In this document: positions 1 through 8,388 of the stretch, one piece after another
How positions within the stretch are numbered: position 1 is the first letter of the stretch
Layout of the letters: every line of letters starts with the position of its first letter
Origin: Bradyrhizobium guangxiense
GTDB lineage: Bacteria; Pseudomonadota; Alphaproteobacteria; Rhizobiales; Xanthobacteraceae
Assembly: GCF_004114915.1 (NCBI RefSeq)
Contig: NZ_CP022219.1
Location: forward strand, 5,858,501-5,922,500
Direction: 5' to 3'
Length of the DNA: 64,000 nucleotides
Position numbers and translations under genes: made by a program
Notes under the pieces: model-generated
What the model saw: the letters and a program-made list of their open reading frames with translations, nothing else
The model's database searches: none
Told to the model about the DNA's origin: nothing

Positions 1-55
1 CGATGTCAGGTGTCTTTCCGGGCTCGCGCCAAGAGGCGCGCCCCGGAATGACGCA
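1..55. repeat. Partial intergenic palindromic repeat
   Basis: A GC-rich dyad (CCGGG, GCGCC, a short loop, GGCGC, CCCGG) ends in GGAATGAC, the edge seen in other intergenic repeats of this window, for example at 10236-10314. It lies downstream of the minus-strand gene that follows and may help end its transcript. The window edge cuts it. Confidence 0.45.
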
Positions 56-433
56 CTAGCCGTAATAGCGCCAGCGCGACGGCGGCGGACGGCGTGCGGG
101 GCGCGACATCAGGAGCGCGAGCGCGAAGCCGATGCCACCGGCCACCAGCAGCGCGCCGAGCGGGTTGTCCTGCACCTTCTTCGACAGAGCCTGCGTGCCG
201 TCGCGGAAGGTCTCGCCGCTGTTGTCATAGGCGTCCTTGGCGTAGCTGGTCGCGGTGTCCGCGGCGTCACGCACGGCATCCTTGGCCTGGCCGTAGAGAT
301 TCTGCACCGTGCCTGCGGCCTCTCGCGCCTTGCCCGACGCCTGCGTCTTGGCATCGCCTGCCATGTCTCCGATCGCGCCTTCCGCGCGTCCGGCATATTC
401 CTTGGCCGATCCAACAATCCGATCCGTGTCCAT
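56..433 (-). CDS. CsbD/YqjD-like stress protein with C-terminal membrane anchor
   Basis: This 125-residue protein starts with a CsbD-like stretch (MDTDRIVGSAKEYAGRAEG) rich in Ala, Gly, Asp and Lys. It continues as a long amphipathic helix (residues 20-85) and ends in one hydrophobic segment (about 90-110, LGALLVAGGIGFALALLMS) with an Arg/Pro-rich tail. This is the layout of DUF883/YqjD proteins, which anchor to the inner membrane by the C-terminus and are stress or stationary-phase proteins. GAGGAGCATC lies just upstream of the ATG. A second protein of this layout lies at 32734 and a plain CsbD at 24626. The molecular role is not known from sequence. Confidence 0.8.
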   Translation of the reverse strand: MDTDRIVGSAKEYAGRAEGAIGDMAGDAKTQASGKAREAAGTVQNLYGQAKDAVRDAADTATSYAKDAYDNSGETFRDGTQALSKKVQDNPLGALLVAGGIGFALALLMSRPARRPPPSRWRYYG

Positions 434-509
434 GATGCTCCTCCTCGGGGGTCAGCCCAAGTAACCGATCAGGCGCGGCGCAGTTCCAAGTGTCGGCGAA
501 AGTGTAGGC

Positions 510-1247
510 TTACAAAATGAGCCCGCCATCGACGACCAGCGTCTGACCGATGATGTAGGACGACAGCGGCGAGGCCAGGAACAGCGCCGCGCCCGCCATG
601 TCCGCCGGCGTGCCCAGCCGCCGCAGCGGGATGCGCGCGAGCGCGCCTTCGAGCCGCTTCGGATTGTCGGTCGTCACCTTCGTCATCTTGGTGTCGACGA
701 GTCCGGGTGCGATGCCGTTGACGCGGATGCCGTCCTCGGCCCAGGCTTCGCCGAGCGTCCGCGTCAATCCGACCGCGCCGGTCTTCGAGGCGTTATAGGC
801 GGGATTGCCCATGGTGGAATGATAGGCCGCGGTCGAGGACACCATAATCAGCGCGCCCTTGGAATCCCGCAACATGGAATGAAACCGCGTGGCGCAGGCC
901 ATCAGGCTCATCAGATTGACCTCGACCACCTTGCGGAAACCAGCCATCTCGAACTCACCGCGGCGATAGAGCACCGCGCCTTGCGCGAGCACGAGCACGT
1001 CGAGCCTGTCGAAGGACGGCTTGAACGCCTCGATCGCACCGGGATCGCTGACGTCGAGCTGCGCATAGGAGAGGCCGGTGAGATCGGAGCCCTCCTCGAC
1101 CAAGTAATCCTTCGGCTGGGCCCGCGTGCCGCACACTGCGACATGCGCGCCCCGCGTGCGAAAAGCCTGCGCGATGCCGTTGCCGATCCCGCTGGAGCCG
1201 CCGACGACCAGTACCTGCTTGCCTGAGAAATCGAGCTCGTTCGCCAT
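510..1247 (-). CDS. SDR-family NAD(P)-dependent oxidoreductase
   Basis: A 245-residue classical short-chain dehydrogenase. The nucleotide-binding turn GGSSGIG is at residues 16-22, the catalytic Ser is near 138 (MVSS) and the Y-x-x-x-K pair is Y151/K155 (YNASK). The usual NNAG motif is replaced by AQGA near 88-91. The C-terminus ends in the typical VDGG segment. The frame stays open far upstream, but the ATG at 1247 is chosen because GGGGAGG precedes it and SDR homology begins there. It is divergent from the SDR at 1347, with about 100 bp between them for two promoters. The substrate cannot be read from the sequence. Confidence 0.87.
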   Translation of the reverse strand: MANELDFSGKQVLVVGGSSGIGNGIAQAFRTRGAHVAVCGTRAQPKDYLVEEGSDLTGLSYAQLDVSDPGAIEAFKPSFDRLDVLVLAQGAVLYRRGEFEMAGFRKVVEVNLMSLMACATRFHSMLRDSKGALIMVSSTAAYHSTMGNPAYNASKTGAVGLTRTLGEAWAEDGIRVNGIAPGLVDTKMTKVTTDNPKRLEGALARIPLRRLGTPADMAGAALFLASPLSSYIIGQTLVVDGGLIL

Positions 1248-1346
1248 GGCGGCCTCCCCTTTTATCTTGCTTGTTTGACCTCTCTGCGGATCGATGCCAG
1301 CCTTGTCAATCATAACAAGAACAAGCAGGCTTCCTGAGGAAACAAC

Positions 1347-2126
1347 ATGTCCGGGTTCAAAGAGCTCAGCCGGTCCGTCAATGGCCTGACCGTTCTCGTC
1401 ACCGGCGCAGCGAGCGGCATGGGGCGCGCGACCGCGCTTCTGTTCGCCGCTGAAGGTGCCAATGTTGCCGTCACCGACTACGACGAGCAGGGTGCGCGCA
1501 CCGTGGCCGAGGACATTGCCGCGCGCGGCGGCTCCGCGAAGGCGTGGAAGCTCGACGTTGCCGATGGCGGCGAGATCAAGCGCGTTGTCGGCGAGATTGC
1601 CGCACATTTTGGCGGGCTCGACATCGTCGTCAACAATGCCGGCATCTCCGTGCGGGTCGCGCTCGACGACGAAGCCTACGAAGACGCCTGGGCCAGGGGC
1701 ATCGCGGTGATGCTGACGGCGCATCCGCGCATCATCCGCGCCGCGCTGCCGCATTTGCGCCAGTCGAAATGTCCGCGCATCGTCAACATCGCCTCGACCG
1801 AGGCGCTTTGCGCCACCGCATTGCACAGCCCCTATTCGGCGGCGAAGGGCGGTGTCGCCAGCCTCACCCGCTCGCTCGCCGTCGAGCTCGGCCGCGAGGG
1901 CATCACCGTCAACTGCATCTGCCCGGGCCCGATCCGCACCGCGATCACCGACCGCATCTCGGAAGAGCACAAGACGATCTACGCCAAGCGCCGCACCGCA
2001 CTCGGCCGTTACGGCGACCCCGAGGAGGTCGCGCATATGACGCTGAGCCTGTGCCTGCCGGCGGCGTCGTTCCTGACGGGTGCGGTCATCCCGGTGGATG
2101 GCGGCTTAATGGCGAGGAATGCGTGA
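1347..2126 (+). CDS. SDR-family oxidoreductase
   Basis: A 259-residue classical short-chain dehydrogenase/reductase. It has the cofactor-binding TGAASGMG at residues 19-26, NNAG at 96-99, catalytic Ser150, Y163 and K167 (YSAAK), and a C-terminal VDGG. Asp44 at the end of beta-2 (VTDYD) suggests NAD(H) rather than NADP(H). The dioxygenase gene begins about 100 bp downstream on the same strand, so the two may be co-transcribed in a small catabolic unit. Motifs are complete and an active enzyme is expected. The substrate is unknown. Confidence 0.87.
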   Translation: MSGFKELSRSVNGLTVLVTGAASGMGRATALLFAAEGANVAVTDYDEQGARTVAEDIAARGGSAKAWKLDVADGGEIKRVVGEIAAHFGGLDIVVNNAGISVRVALDDEAYEDAWARGIAVMLTAHPRIIRAALPHLRQSKCPRIVNIASTEALCATALHSPYSAAKGGVASLTRSLAVELGREGITVNCICPGPIRTAITDRISEEHKTIYAKRRTALGRYGDPEEVAHMTLSLCLPAASFLTGAVIPVDGGLMARNA

Positions 2127-2223
2127 GAGCCATGCGCCCGAAGCGTTGACAACGACGAGACCGGGAGTAGCTTTTTCACCGACAGAGCGGGACCAACCGT
2201 TCGCGACCTGTGGGAGAAACGCC

Positions 2224-3111
2224 ATGACGATCGCCATCCGGCAGCTTCAGAAACATTTTGTCGGCGAGGTTTCCGGCCTCGATCTGCGAAAGCCTCTCAC
2301 CGAGGCCGAAGCGCGCGAGATCGAGGCCGCCATGGACAAATATGCGGTGCTGGTCTTCCACGACCAGGATATCACCGACGAGCAGCAGATGGCCTTCGCA
2401 CTGAACTTTGGTCAGCGCGAGGACGCGCGTGGCGGCACCGTGACCAAGGAAAAGGACTACCGGCTGCAGTCGGGCCTGAACGACGTCTCCAATCTCGGCA
2501 AGGACGGAAAGCCGCTGGCGAAGGACAGCCGCGCGCATCTGTTCAACCTCGGCAATTGCCTGTGGCACTCCGACAGCTCGTTCCGTCCGATCCCTGCAAA
2601 ATTCTCGCTGCTGTCGGCGCGCGTGGTGAACCCGAAGGGCGGCAACACCGAATTCGCCGACATGCGCGCGGCCTATGACGCGCTCGACGACGAGACCAAA
2701 GCTGAGATCGAGGACCTCGTCTGCGAGCACTCGCTGATGTATTCGCGGGGCTCGCTCGGCTTCACCGAATACACCGACGAGGAGAAGGAGATGTTCAAGC
2801 CGGTGCTGCAACGGCTGGGGCGGACGCATCCCGTGCATCGCCGCAAGTCGCTGTATCTGTCATCGCATGCCGGCAAGATCGTCGGCATGAGCGTGCCGGA
2901 GGGCCGGCTGCTGCTGCGTGATCTCAACGAGCACGCGACGCAGGCAGAGTTCGTCTACGTCCACAAATGGAAGCTGCATGACCTCGTGATGTGGGATAAC
3001 CGCCAGACCATGCCCCGCGTCCGCCGCTACGACCAGTCGCAGCCCCGCGACATGCGCCGCGCCACCGTGGCCGGGACGGAGCCGACGGTGCAGCAGCAGG
3101 CGGCGGAGTAG
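2224..3111 (+). CDS. TfdA/TauD-family 2-oxoglutarate dioxygenase homologue with a substituted iron ligand
   Basis: This 295-residue protein has the length and layout of TfdA-type Fe(II)/2-oxoglutarate dioxygenases, which cleave aryloxyacetates such as 2,4-D or related alkyl substrates. The first two metal ligands are in place: H115 and D117 in LWHSDSSF. The distal His motif, MWDNR-x-T-M-H-R in the family, reads MWDNRQTMPR here, so residue 264 is Pro (codon CCC at 3013-3015). The downstream Arg-rich 2-oxoglutarate-binding stretch (QPRDMRRATVAG) is kept. The ATG at 2224 is preferred to 2119 because family homology starts at MTIAIRQL and GGGAGAAAC precedes it. If the Pro is real, normal iron chemistry is doubtful. 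Confidence 0.85.
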   Translation: MTIAIRQLQKHFVGEVSGLDLRKPLTEAEAREIEAAMDKYAVLVFHDQDITDEQQMAFALNFGQREDARGGTVTKEKDYRLQSGLNDVSNLGKDGKPLAKDSRAHLFNLGNCLWHSDSSFRPIPAKFSLLSARVVNPKGGNTEFADMRAAYDALDDETKAEIEDLVCEHSLMYSRGSLGFTEYTDEEKEMFKPVLQRLGRTHPVHRRKSLYLSSHAGKIVGMSVPEGRLLLRDLNEHATQAEFVYVHKWKLHDLVMWDNRQTMPRVRRYDQSQPRDMRRATVAGTEPTVQQQAAE

Positions 3112-3119
3112 ACGCTACG

Positions 3120-3300
3120 CATTCCGCTGTCGTCCCGGACAAGCGGAGCTCTCGACGAGGCAAAGCGTTGTCGAGAGCGGAGCGCAGATCCGGGACCCAT
3201 AACCACAGGGAGTAGTTTGACGAAGACTCGGAGTTACCAGCTAGCGCAGCAACTTCTCCCTGGGGTTATGGGTCCCCGCTTTCGCGGGGACGACACCGAG
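3120..3300. repeat. Intergenic palindromic repeat (Bradyrhizobium type)
   Basis: Arms GGGACCCATAACC (3192-3204) and GGTTATGGGTCCC (3264-3276) form a perfect 13-bp inverted repeat. Flanking shorter dyads are CTCTCGAC/GTCGAGAG and CCCCGC-TTTC-GCGGGG. The block fills the gap between two convergent genes and resembles the repeats seen throughout Bradyrhizobium intergenic DNA. No gene is visible in it. Confidence 0.75.
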
Positions 3301-3322
3301 GGTGTGGCGATAGCAACGCCAG

Positions 3323-3967
3323 CTACGCGTGCCCGGCCTCATTCGAGAGCATGCCGGGGTCGATGCCGATCTTCTGCAAAGCGCGGTTGTATTTGTCGTC
3401 GACATCGTCGCCGAAAATCAAGTCCGCATCGGCGTCGCAATGCAGCCAGCCGTTACTCTGGATCTCGGTCTCGAGCTGGCCCGGCGCCCAGCCGGCATAG
3501 CCGAGCGCGAGAATGGCATGCTTGGGGCCGGATCCGTTGGCGATGGCGCGCAGGATGTCGACGGTCGCCGTGAGGCAGACGCCCTCGTCGATCCGCAGGG
3601 TCGCGTTCTCGATGTAGAAGTCGCTGGAATGCAGCACGAAGCCGCGGCCGGTGTCGACCGGACCGCCGCGCAGCACCTTCATGCTTTCGGCATTCTCCGG
3701 CAGCTTGATGTGCTCGCCCTTCTTGATGATGCCGAGCTGCTCCAACAGCTCGGGGAAGTCGATGCTGCCGGCCGGGTGGTTCACGATGATACCCATCGCT
3801 CCCTCCGCCGAATGGGCGCAGAGATAGATCACCGAACGCTCGAAGCGGGAGTCACCCATCACGGGCATCGCGATCAGCAGCCGGCCGTCGAGATAGCCGG
3901 CCGAACTCGGCAGCCCGGGGCCCGGCTTTCGGGTGCTTTCGCCCGTCCTCTTGCCTGTGGGAGCCAT
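3323..3967 (-). CDS. YqgE/AlgH family protein (UPF0301)
   Basis: A 214-residue protein of the DUF179/YqgE family. Recognisable segments are [20 protein letters not shown] (about 30-49), GIIVNHP, LRGGPVD and the Gly/Trp segment [13 protein letters not shown] near 160. The function of this widely conserved cytoplasmic family is unsettled; AlgH was named for a regulatory effect on alginate genes. The N-terminal 20 residues are Pro/Lys/Gly rich and look disordered. It is divergent from the DsbD-alpha-like gene at 4110. Confidence 0.92.
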   Translation of the reverse strand: MAPTGKRTGESTRKPGPGLPSSAGYLDGRLLIAMPVMGDSRFERSVIYLCAHSAEGAMGIIVNHPAGSIDFPELLEQLGIIKKGEHIKLPENAESMKVLRGGPVDTGRGFVLHSSDFYIENATLRIDEGVCLTATVDILRAIANGSGPKHAILALGYAGWAPGQLETEIQSNGWLHCDADADLIFGDDVDDKYNRALQKIGIDPGMLSNEAGHA

Positions 3968-4109
3968 CGGTGAAGCACTCCGGTTTCAATTCCTATCCTG
4001 ATGTCGGGCCGGGCGGCTGTCAAATCAAGGCTTGCAGTGATTCGATTCAAGTGCATCCATCACAAGCAATTCAATGGTTTGCCCTGGGGCGACCCTGTAA
4101 AGACGTGCC

Positions 4110-4949
4110 ATGCTCACAAGAGTTCCCCTGCGTGCGGCGATTGGCGTCGCAACAACCCTGCTTGCGTCGTCGCTCGCTATCGCAGCCCGCGCCGATGACG
4201 CTTCGCCGTGGCAGCGCGATGGTCATTCCGCGGTGCGGCTATTGGCGGGATCGCGCAGCGGCTCTGTGCTGCTCGGCGGTATCGCCTTCCAGCTCCAACA
4301 GGGGTGGAAGACCTACTGGCGCAGCCCCGGGGATTCCGGCGTTCCACCGCGGTTCGACTTCTCGAAGTCGGACAATGTCGAGGCGGTGACGGTGATGTGG
4401 CCTGCGCCGCTGAAATTCGACGACGGCGCGGGCGGCCATTCGATCGGCTATCACAACCAGATCGTGCTGCCGTTGCGCATCGTCGCCAAGGCGGCCGACA
4501 AGCCGGTGACGTTGCGCGCCGAGATCAACTACGCGGTGTGCGAGAAGCTCTGCATTCCAGTCGAGGCCAGCGCCGAGCTCGGTTTCAGCAGCGTCGCCTC
4601 GACCGAGGACGCGAACCTGCGAGCGGCGCTCGACACCGTGCCGAACCCCGCCAATATCGGCGATCCCAATCCGCTCACCATCCGCGACGTCAAGCGCGAC
4701 GGGCCCAAGAACGTGGTGGTCGACGTGGCTGTCCCTGACAACCGCGAGGTCAATTTGTACGTGGAAGGGCCGACGCCCGATTGGGCGTTGCCAATTCCGG
4801 CTCCGGTCGACCAGAGCCCGGCCGGCGTCAAACGCTTCGCGTTCGAGCTCGATGGATTGCCGCCGGGCGCCAAGCCCGACGGCGCAGCGCTGAAATTCAC
4901 GCTGGTCGGGCCGGAGAAGTCGTACGAGTTCAACACGAATCTGGAGTGA
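4110..4949 (+). CDS. Periplasmic protein with DsbD-alpha-like (thiol-disulfide interchange) domain
   Basis: A 279-residue exported protein. Residues 1-28 form a signal peptide with an ARA-like cleavage site. The body matches the N-terminal domain of DsbD/ScsB-type reductases: GWKTYWRSPGDSGVPP near 65-80, WPAP, and the redox pair C144/C148 in YAVCEKLCIP. There is no membrane domain or thioredoxin tail, so it is a stand-alone alpha domain that needs a separate electron donor. A role in periplasmic thiol reduction or copper handling is inferred from the domain only. Confidence 0.85.
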   Translation: MLTRVPLRAAIGVATTLLASSLAIAARADDASPWQRDGHSAVRLLAGSRSGSVLLGGIAFQLQQGWKTYWRSPGDSGVPPRFDFSKSDNVEAVTVMWPAPLKFDDGAGGHSIGYHNQIVLPLRIVAKAADKPVTLRAEINYAVCEKLCIPVEASAELGFSSVASTEDANLRAALDTVPNPANIGDPNPLTIRDVKRDGPKNVVVDVAVPDNREVNLYVEGPTPDWALPIPAPVDQSPAGVKRFAFELDGLPPGAKPDGAALKFTLVGPEKSYEFNTNLE

Positions 4950-5052
4950 GGCGACAGCACTCCACCCAACCGAATCTTAACGAATGGTTGCTAATTCCTG
5001 AGGTCACCGCATCAAGCCCGCCGCGGCAGGCGGAACGCCGGGGACCTTCGAA

Positions 5053-6420
5053 TTGGCCGTGATGGACGCACAACCCGCGACGACCGGACGGGCCGGGCTG
5101 ATTGCACGGCTGCGGGCCAGGCTGACGGGCGGGTCGAACGAGGCCTCGCTGACACGGCGGCTCGCCGGCACCATCTTCATCATCCGCGTCATCAGCGCCG
5201 GGCTCGCTTATGTCTCGCAGGTGCTGCTGGCGCGCTGGATGGGCACCTCCGACTACGGCACCTATGTCTATGTCTGGACCTGGGTGCTGCTGCTCGGCAG
5301 TATGATGGATTTCGGCATCTCCGCCTCGGCACAGAAAATCATTCCGGAGTATCGCAGCAGCGGCGAGCAAGCGCTGCTCCGCGGCTTCCTCTCCGGCAGC
5401 CGCTGGCTGACCTTTGCCGTGTCGACGCTGGTGTCGCTCGCCCTCGCGGGCATCGTCAAGCTGCTGTCGCCCTGGATCGCCCCCGCCGAGGAGCTGCCGC
5501 TCTATATCGGCTGCATGACCCTGCCCGCCTTCGTGGTCGCCAACACCCAGGACGGCATCGCGCGCTCGCATGACTGGATGCAGCTCGGCTTGATGCCGCA
5601 GTTCATCATCCGCCAGGCGCTGATCATCGCCATCACCGCGATCGCCTTCCTGCTCGGCTATCATCTCGGCGCCGTCGCGGCGATGGTTGCGAGCGCCGCC
5701 GCCGTGTGGATCGCGATGACCGGGCAGATGGTGGTGCTGAACCGCAGGCTTGCCGATCACATCGCGCCCGGCCCCAAGGCCTACGACATCCGCGGCTGGC
5801 TCGCCGTCTCGCTGCCGATCCTGCTGGTCGAAAGCTTCTACCTGCTGCTGTCCTACACCGACGTGCTGGTGCTGCAGCAATTCCGTCCCTCCGACGAGGT
5901 CGGCGTCTATTTCGCTGTCGTGAAGACGCTGGCGCTGGTCTCGTTCATCCACTACGCGATGTCGGCGACGACGGCGCACCGCTTCGCCGAATACAACGCA
6001 AGCGGCGACAAGGCGCGGCTGTCGGCCTATGTCGCGCATGCGATCAGCTGGACGTTCTGGCCGTCGCTGGCGGCGACGATCGTGCTGCTCGCGCTCGGCA
6101 AGCCGCTGCTCTGGCTGTTCGGGCCGCAATTTGTGGTCGGCTACGACATCATGTTCGTCGCCGCGATCGGGCTCGTGGTGCGCGCCGCGATCGGGCCGGT
6201 CGAGCGGCTGCTCAACATGCTCGGCCAGCAGAAGGTCTGCGCGCTGGCCTATGCACTGGCCTTCGTGATGAACGTCGTGCTCTGCATCACGCTGGTACCC
6301 CACTACGGCGGCCACGGCGCGGCAGCCGCGACCTCGATCTCCCTCACCTTCGAAACGGTGCTGTTGTTCTGGATCGTGCGGCAGCGCCTCGGCCTGCACG
6401 TGCTGGCGTTCGGCAGATAG
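5053..6420 (+). CDS. Polysaccharide/oligosaccharide flippase (MOP superfamily)
   Basis: About 455 residues with 12-14 hydrophobic segments from residue 40 to the C-terminus, in the pattern of Wzx/RfbX-type lipid-linked oligosaccharide flippases. It contains the N-terminal LARWMGTSDYGTYVYVWTW stretch typical of that family. The predicted role is moving undecaprenyl-linked glycans across the inner membrane for exopolysaccharide or O-antigen. Possible starts are TTG 5053, GTG 5059 and ATG 5062, all in frame. TTG 5053 is kept because CGGGGA lies about 8 nt before it. No glycosyltransferase or polymerase is adjacent, so the partner polysaccharide is unknown. TTAA-N7-TTGC at 4977-4991 is a weak CtrA-like site upstream. 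Confidence 0.82.
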   Translation: MAVMDAQPATTGRAGLIARLRARLTGGSNEASLTRRLAGTIFIIRVISAGLAYVSQVLLARWMGTSDYGTYVYVWTWVLLLGSMMDFGISASAQKIIPEYRSSGEQALLRGFLSGSRWLTFAVSTLVSLALAGIVKLLSPWIAPAEELPLYIGCMTLPAFVVANTQDGIARSHDWMQLGLMPQFIIRQALIIAITAIAFLLGYHLGAVAAMVASAAAVWIAMTGQMVVLNRRLADHIAPGPKAYDIRGWLAVSLPILLVESFYLLLSYTDVLVLQQFRPSDEVGVYFAVVKTLALVSFIHYAMSATTAHRFAEYNASGDKARLSAYVAHAISWTFWPSLAATIVLLALGKPLLWLFGPQFVVGYDIMFVAAIGLVVRAAIGPVERLLNMLGQQKVCALAYALAFVMNVVLCITLVPHYGGHGAAAATSISLTFETVLLFWIVRQRLGLHVLAFGR

Positions 6421-6617
6421 GCGCCGCACGCCCGCTTTGCCCGCCGCAACTCGGGGAACGGCCCTGTCTGAGCACGCATGCGAACGAGGAAAAACGCCTC
6501 CCCTTATTCGATCTGATGCAAGATTCTTCTTATTGCACCCAAACAGTTGCACATTGGGGGAACCTTATTCTACGTCGTATTGCCTAACCGACGAGATCAA
6601 CCTAAGATTCCGCTGAA
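6421..6617. other. Intergenic region before the TauE-type exporter gene
   Basis: This 197-bp gap is relatively AT-rich from 6485 to 6615 and probably holds the promoter of the downstream permease. No coding frame, repeat or terminator hairpin was recognised. Confidence 0.3.
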
Positions 6618-7442
6618 ATGCTCGATCCACTCTACGTCGCCTCTGGCTTCGGCGTCGGCCTGCTTGTCGGGATGACCGGCGTGGGCGGCGGTTCTTTGAT
6701 GACGCCGCTCCTGATCCTGCTGTTCGGTATTCATCCCTCCACAGCGGTCGGAACCGACCTGCTCTATGCCGCCGCCACCAAGACCGGCGGCAGCGTGGTG
6801 CATGGCTGGTCGCGTAGCGTGCATTGGCCGGCGGTGCTGCGGCTCGCCCGCGGCAGCATCCCTGCGAGCGCGCTGACGCTGCTGGTGCTGTGGAAGCTCG
6901 ACCTGCGAAGCGATGCCGAGCGCAGCCTGGTCAATCTGGTGCTGTGCTTCGCGCTACTGCTGACCGCGACGTCGCTGATCTTCCGCAAGTCGATCATCGA
7001 GCGCTACCGCAGCAGGCTGGAGCGTGTCGACCATCGCACCACCGCGATCGCGACCGTCGTGACCGGCATCGTGCTCGGCGTGCTGGTCTCGATCTCGTCG
7101 GTCGGCGCCGGCGCGGTCGGCGTCACCGTCCTGCTGCTGCTCTATCCGCGTCTGCCGATGGCGACCATCGTCGGCTCCGATATCGCCCACGCGGTGCCGC
7201 TGACGCTGGTCGCCGGCATCGGGCACTGGGTGCTCGGCGACGTCGATTGGGCGCTGATGGCCGTATTGCTGACGGGCTCGCTGCCCGGCATCATCGTCGG
7301 CAGCTACAGCGCGACGCGCGTGCCCGAGACGGTGTTGCGCCTGACGCTTGCCAGCGTGCTGTTCGTGGTCGCCGGCAAGATCATGTTTGCGGAGCTGAAC
7401 CTGTCGTCCGTGATCGTGACGGCGCTGGCCTGGACGCATTAG
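6618..7442 (+). CDS. TauE/SafE-family sulfite/organosulfonate exporter-like permease
   Basis: A 274-residue integral membrane protein with about eight hydrophobic segments and the TauE/SafE (DUF81) internal duplication. The first half has GVGGGSLMTPLLILLFGIHP followed by AVGTDLLYAAATK (about 22-56). The second half has SSVGAGAVGVTVLLLLYPRLP followed by IVGSDIAHAVPL. The family exports sulfite, sulfoacetate or related anions. The cys genes about 3 kb away make a sulfur link attractive but unproven. The ATG follows an AT-rich leader without a strong ribosome-binding site. Confidence 0.88.
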   Translation: MLDPLYVASGFGVGLLVGMTGVGGGSLMTPLLILLFGIHPSTAVGTDLLYAAATKTGGSVVHGWSRSVHWPAVLRLARGSIPASALTLLVLWKLDLRSDAERSLVNLVLCFALLLTATSLIFRKSIIERYRSRLERVDHRTTAIATVVTGIVLGVLVSISSVGAGAVGVTVLLLLYPRLPMATIVGSDIAHAVPLTLVAGIGHWVLGDVDWALMAVLLTGSLPGIIVGSYSATRVPETVLRLTLASVLFVVAGKIMFAELNLSSVIVTALAWTH

Positions 7443-7465
7443 TTAGGCCAGAGGATTGCTCCACT

Positions 7466-7579
7466 CTCACTGTCATCGCCCGGCTTGACCGGGCGATCCA
7501 GTACTCCGAGAAAGCTATAATTGAATCGATAAGCCACGGCGTACTGGATGCCCCGGTCGAGCCGGGGCATGACAGTGAG
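7466..7579. repeat. Long imperfect palindromic repeat between convergent genes
   Basis: The left arm begins CTCACTGTCAT-CGCCCGG and the right arm ends CCGGGGC-ATGACAGTGAG. Both arms carry an internal CCCGG/CCGGG hairpin and a GTACTGGAT/ATCCAGTAC pair. The whole 114 bp folds back on itself. It sits between the convergent TauE-type and bdhA genes, where it could act as a bidirectional terminator. Its edges resemble the other repeats of this window. Confidence 0.78.
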
Positions 7580-7598
7580 CTAGCTGAACCGGCGCGAC

Positions 7599-8387
7599 TT
7601 ACTCCGCGGTCCAGCCGCCGTCGATCGAGAGATTGGTGCCGGTGATCTGGGCGGCGTCATCGCTGCACAGGAACAGCGCCAGCGCGGCGACCTGCTCAGA
7701 GGTGACGAACTCCTTGGTCGGCTGCGCATCGAGCAGCACGTCGTTGATGACCTGCTCGCGCGTCAGATTGCGCGCCTTCATGGTGTCGGGGATCTGCTTC
7801 TCCACCAGCGGCGTCCAGACATAGCCCGGGCTGATGCAGTTGCAGGTGATCTTGTGGGTCGCGACCTCCAATGCCACGGTCTTGGTCAGACCGGCGATGC
7901 CGTGCTTGGCCGAGACGTAGGCCGACTTGAAGGGTGAAGCCACCAGCGAGTGGGCAGACGCCGTGTTGATGATGCGGCCCCAGCCCTTCTTCTTCATGCC
8001 GGGCACCGCGGCGCGGATGCCGTGGAAGGCGGAGGACAGGTTGATTGCGATGATCTGGTCCCATTTCTCGATCGGAAACTCCTCGACCGGCGAGACGAAC
8101 TGGATGCCGGCATTGTTGACGAGGATGTCGACCGAACCGAACGTCGTCTCGCCGAGCGCGATCATGCCGGCGATCTCGGCGGGCTTGGTCATGTCGGCTG
8201 GCGAATAGATCGCCTTCACCTTGAAATCCGCCTCGATCTTGGCGCGCTCCTTCTCGATGTCCTCCGGCGAGCCGAAGCCGTTGATGACGACGTTGGCACC
8301 GGCGCTGGCGAACGCACGCGCATAAGCGAGCCCGATGCCGCTGGTGGACCCGGTCACGACGGCATTCTTGCCTGACAGACTAGCCAT
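7599..8387 (-). CDS. bdhA: 3-hydroxybutyrate dehydrogenase (SDR family)
   Basis: A 262-residue SDR closely matching D-3-hydroxybutyrate dehydrogenase: TGSTSGIG at 12-19, NNAGIQFVSPVEEFP (91-105), Ser144, Y157 and K161 (YVSAK), CISPGYVWTPLVEKQIPD, and C-terminal NLSIDGGWTAE. It interconverts 3-hydroxybutyrate and acetoacetate with NAD, the step after polyhydroxybutyrate breakdown. It starts 1 bp after the patatin gene stop, so it is the second gene of a two-gene operon. Confidence 0.92.
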   Translation of the reverse strand: MASLSGKNAVVTGSTSGIGLAYARAFASAGANVVINGFGSPEDIEKERAKIEADFKVKAIYSPADMTKPAEIAGMIALGETTFGSVDILVNNAGIQFVSPVEEFPIEKWDQIIAINLSSAFHGIRAAVPGMKKKGWGRIINTASAHSLVASPFKSAYVSAKHGIAGLTKTVALEVATHKITCNCISPGYVWTPLVEKQIPDTMKARNLTREQVINDVLLDAQPTKEFVTSEQVAALALFLCSDDAAQITGTNLSIDGGWTAE

Positions 8388-8388
8388 T

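Noticed and set aside
510..2036. A 508-residue version of the first SDR
   Set aside because: The added N-terminal half is antisense to the second SDR; a strong ribosome-binding site precedes the internal ATG at 1247.
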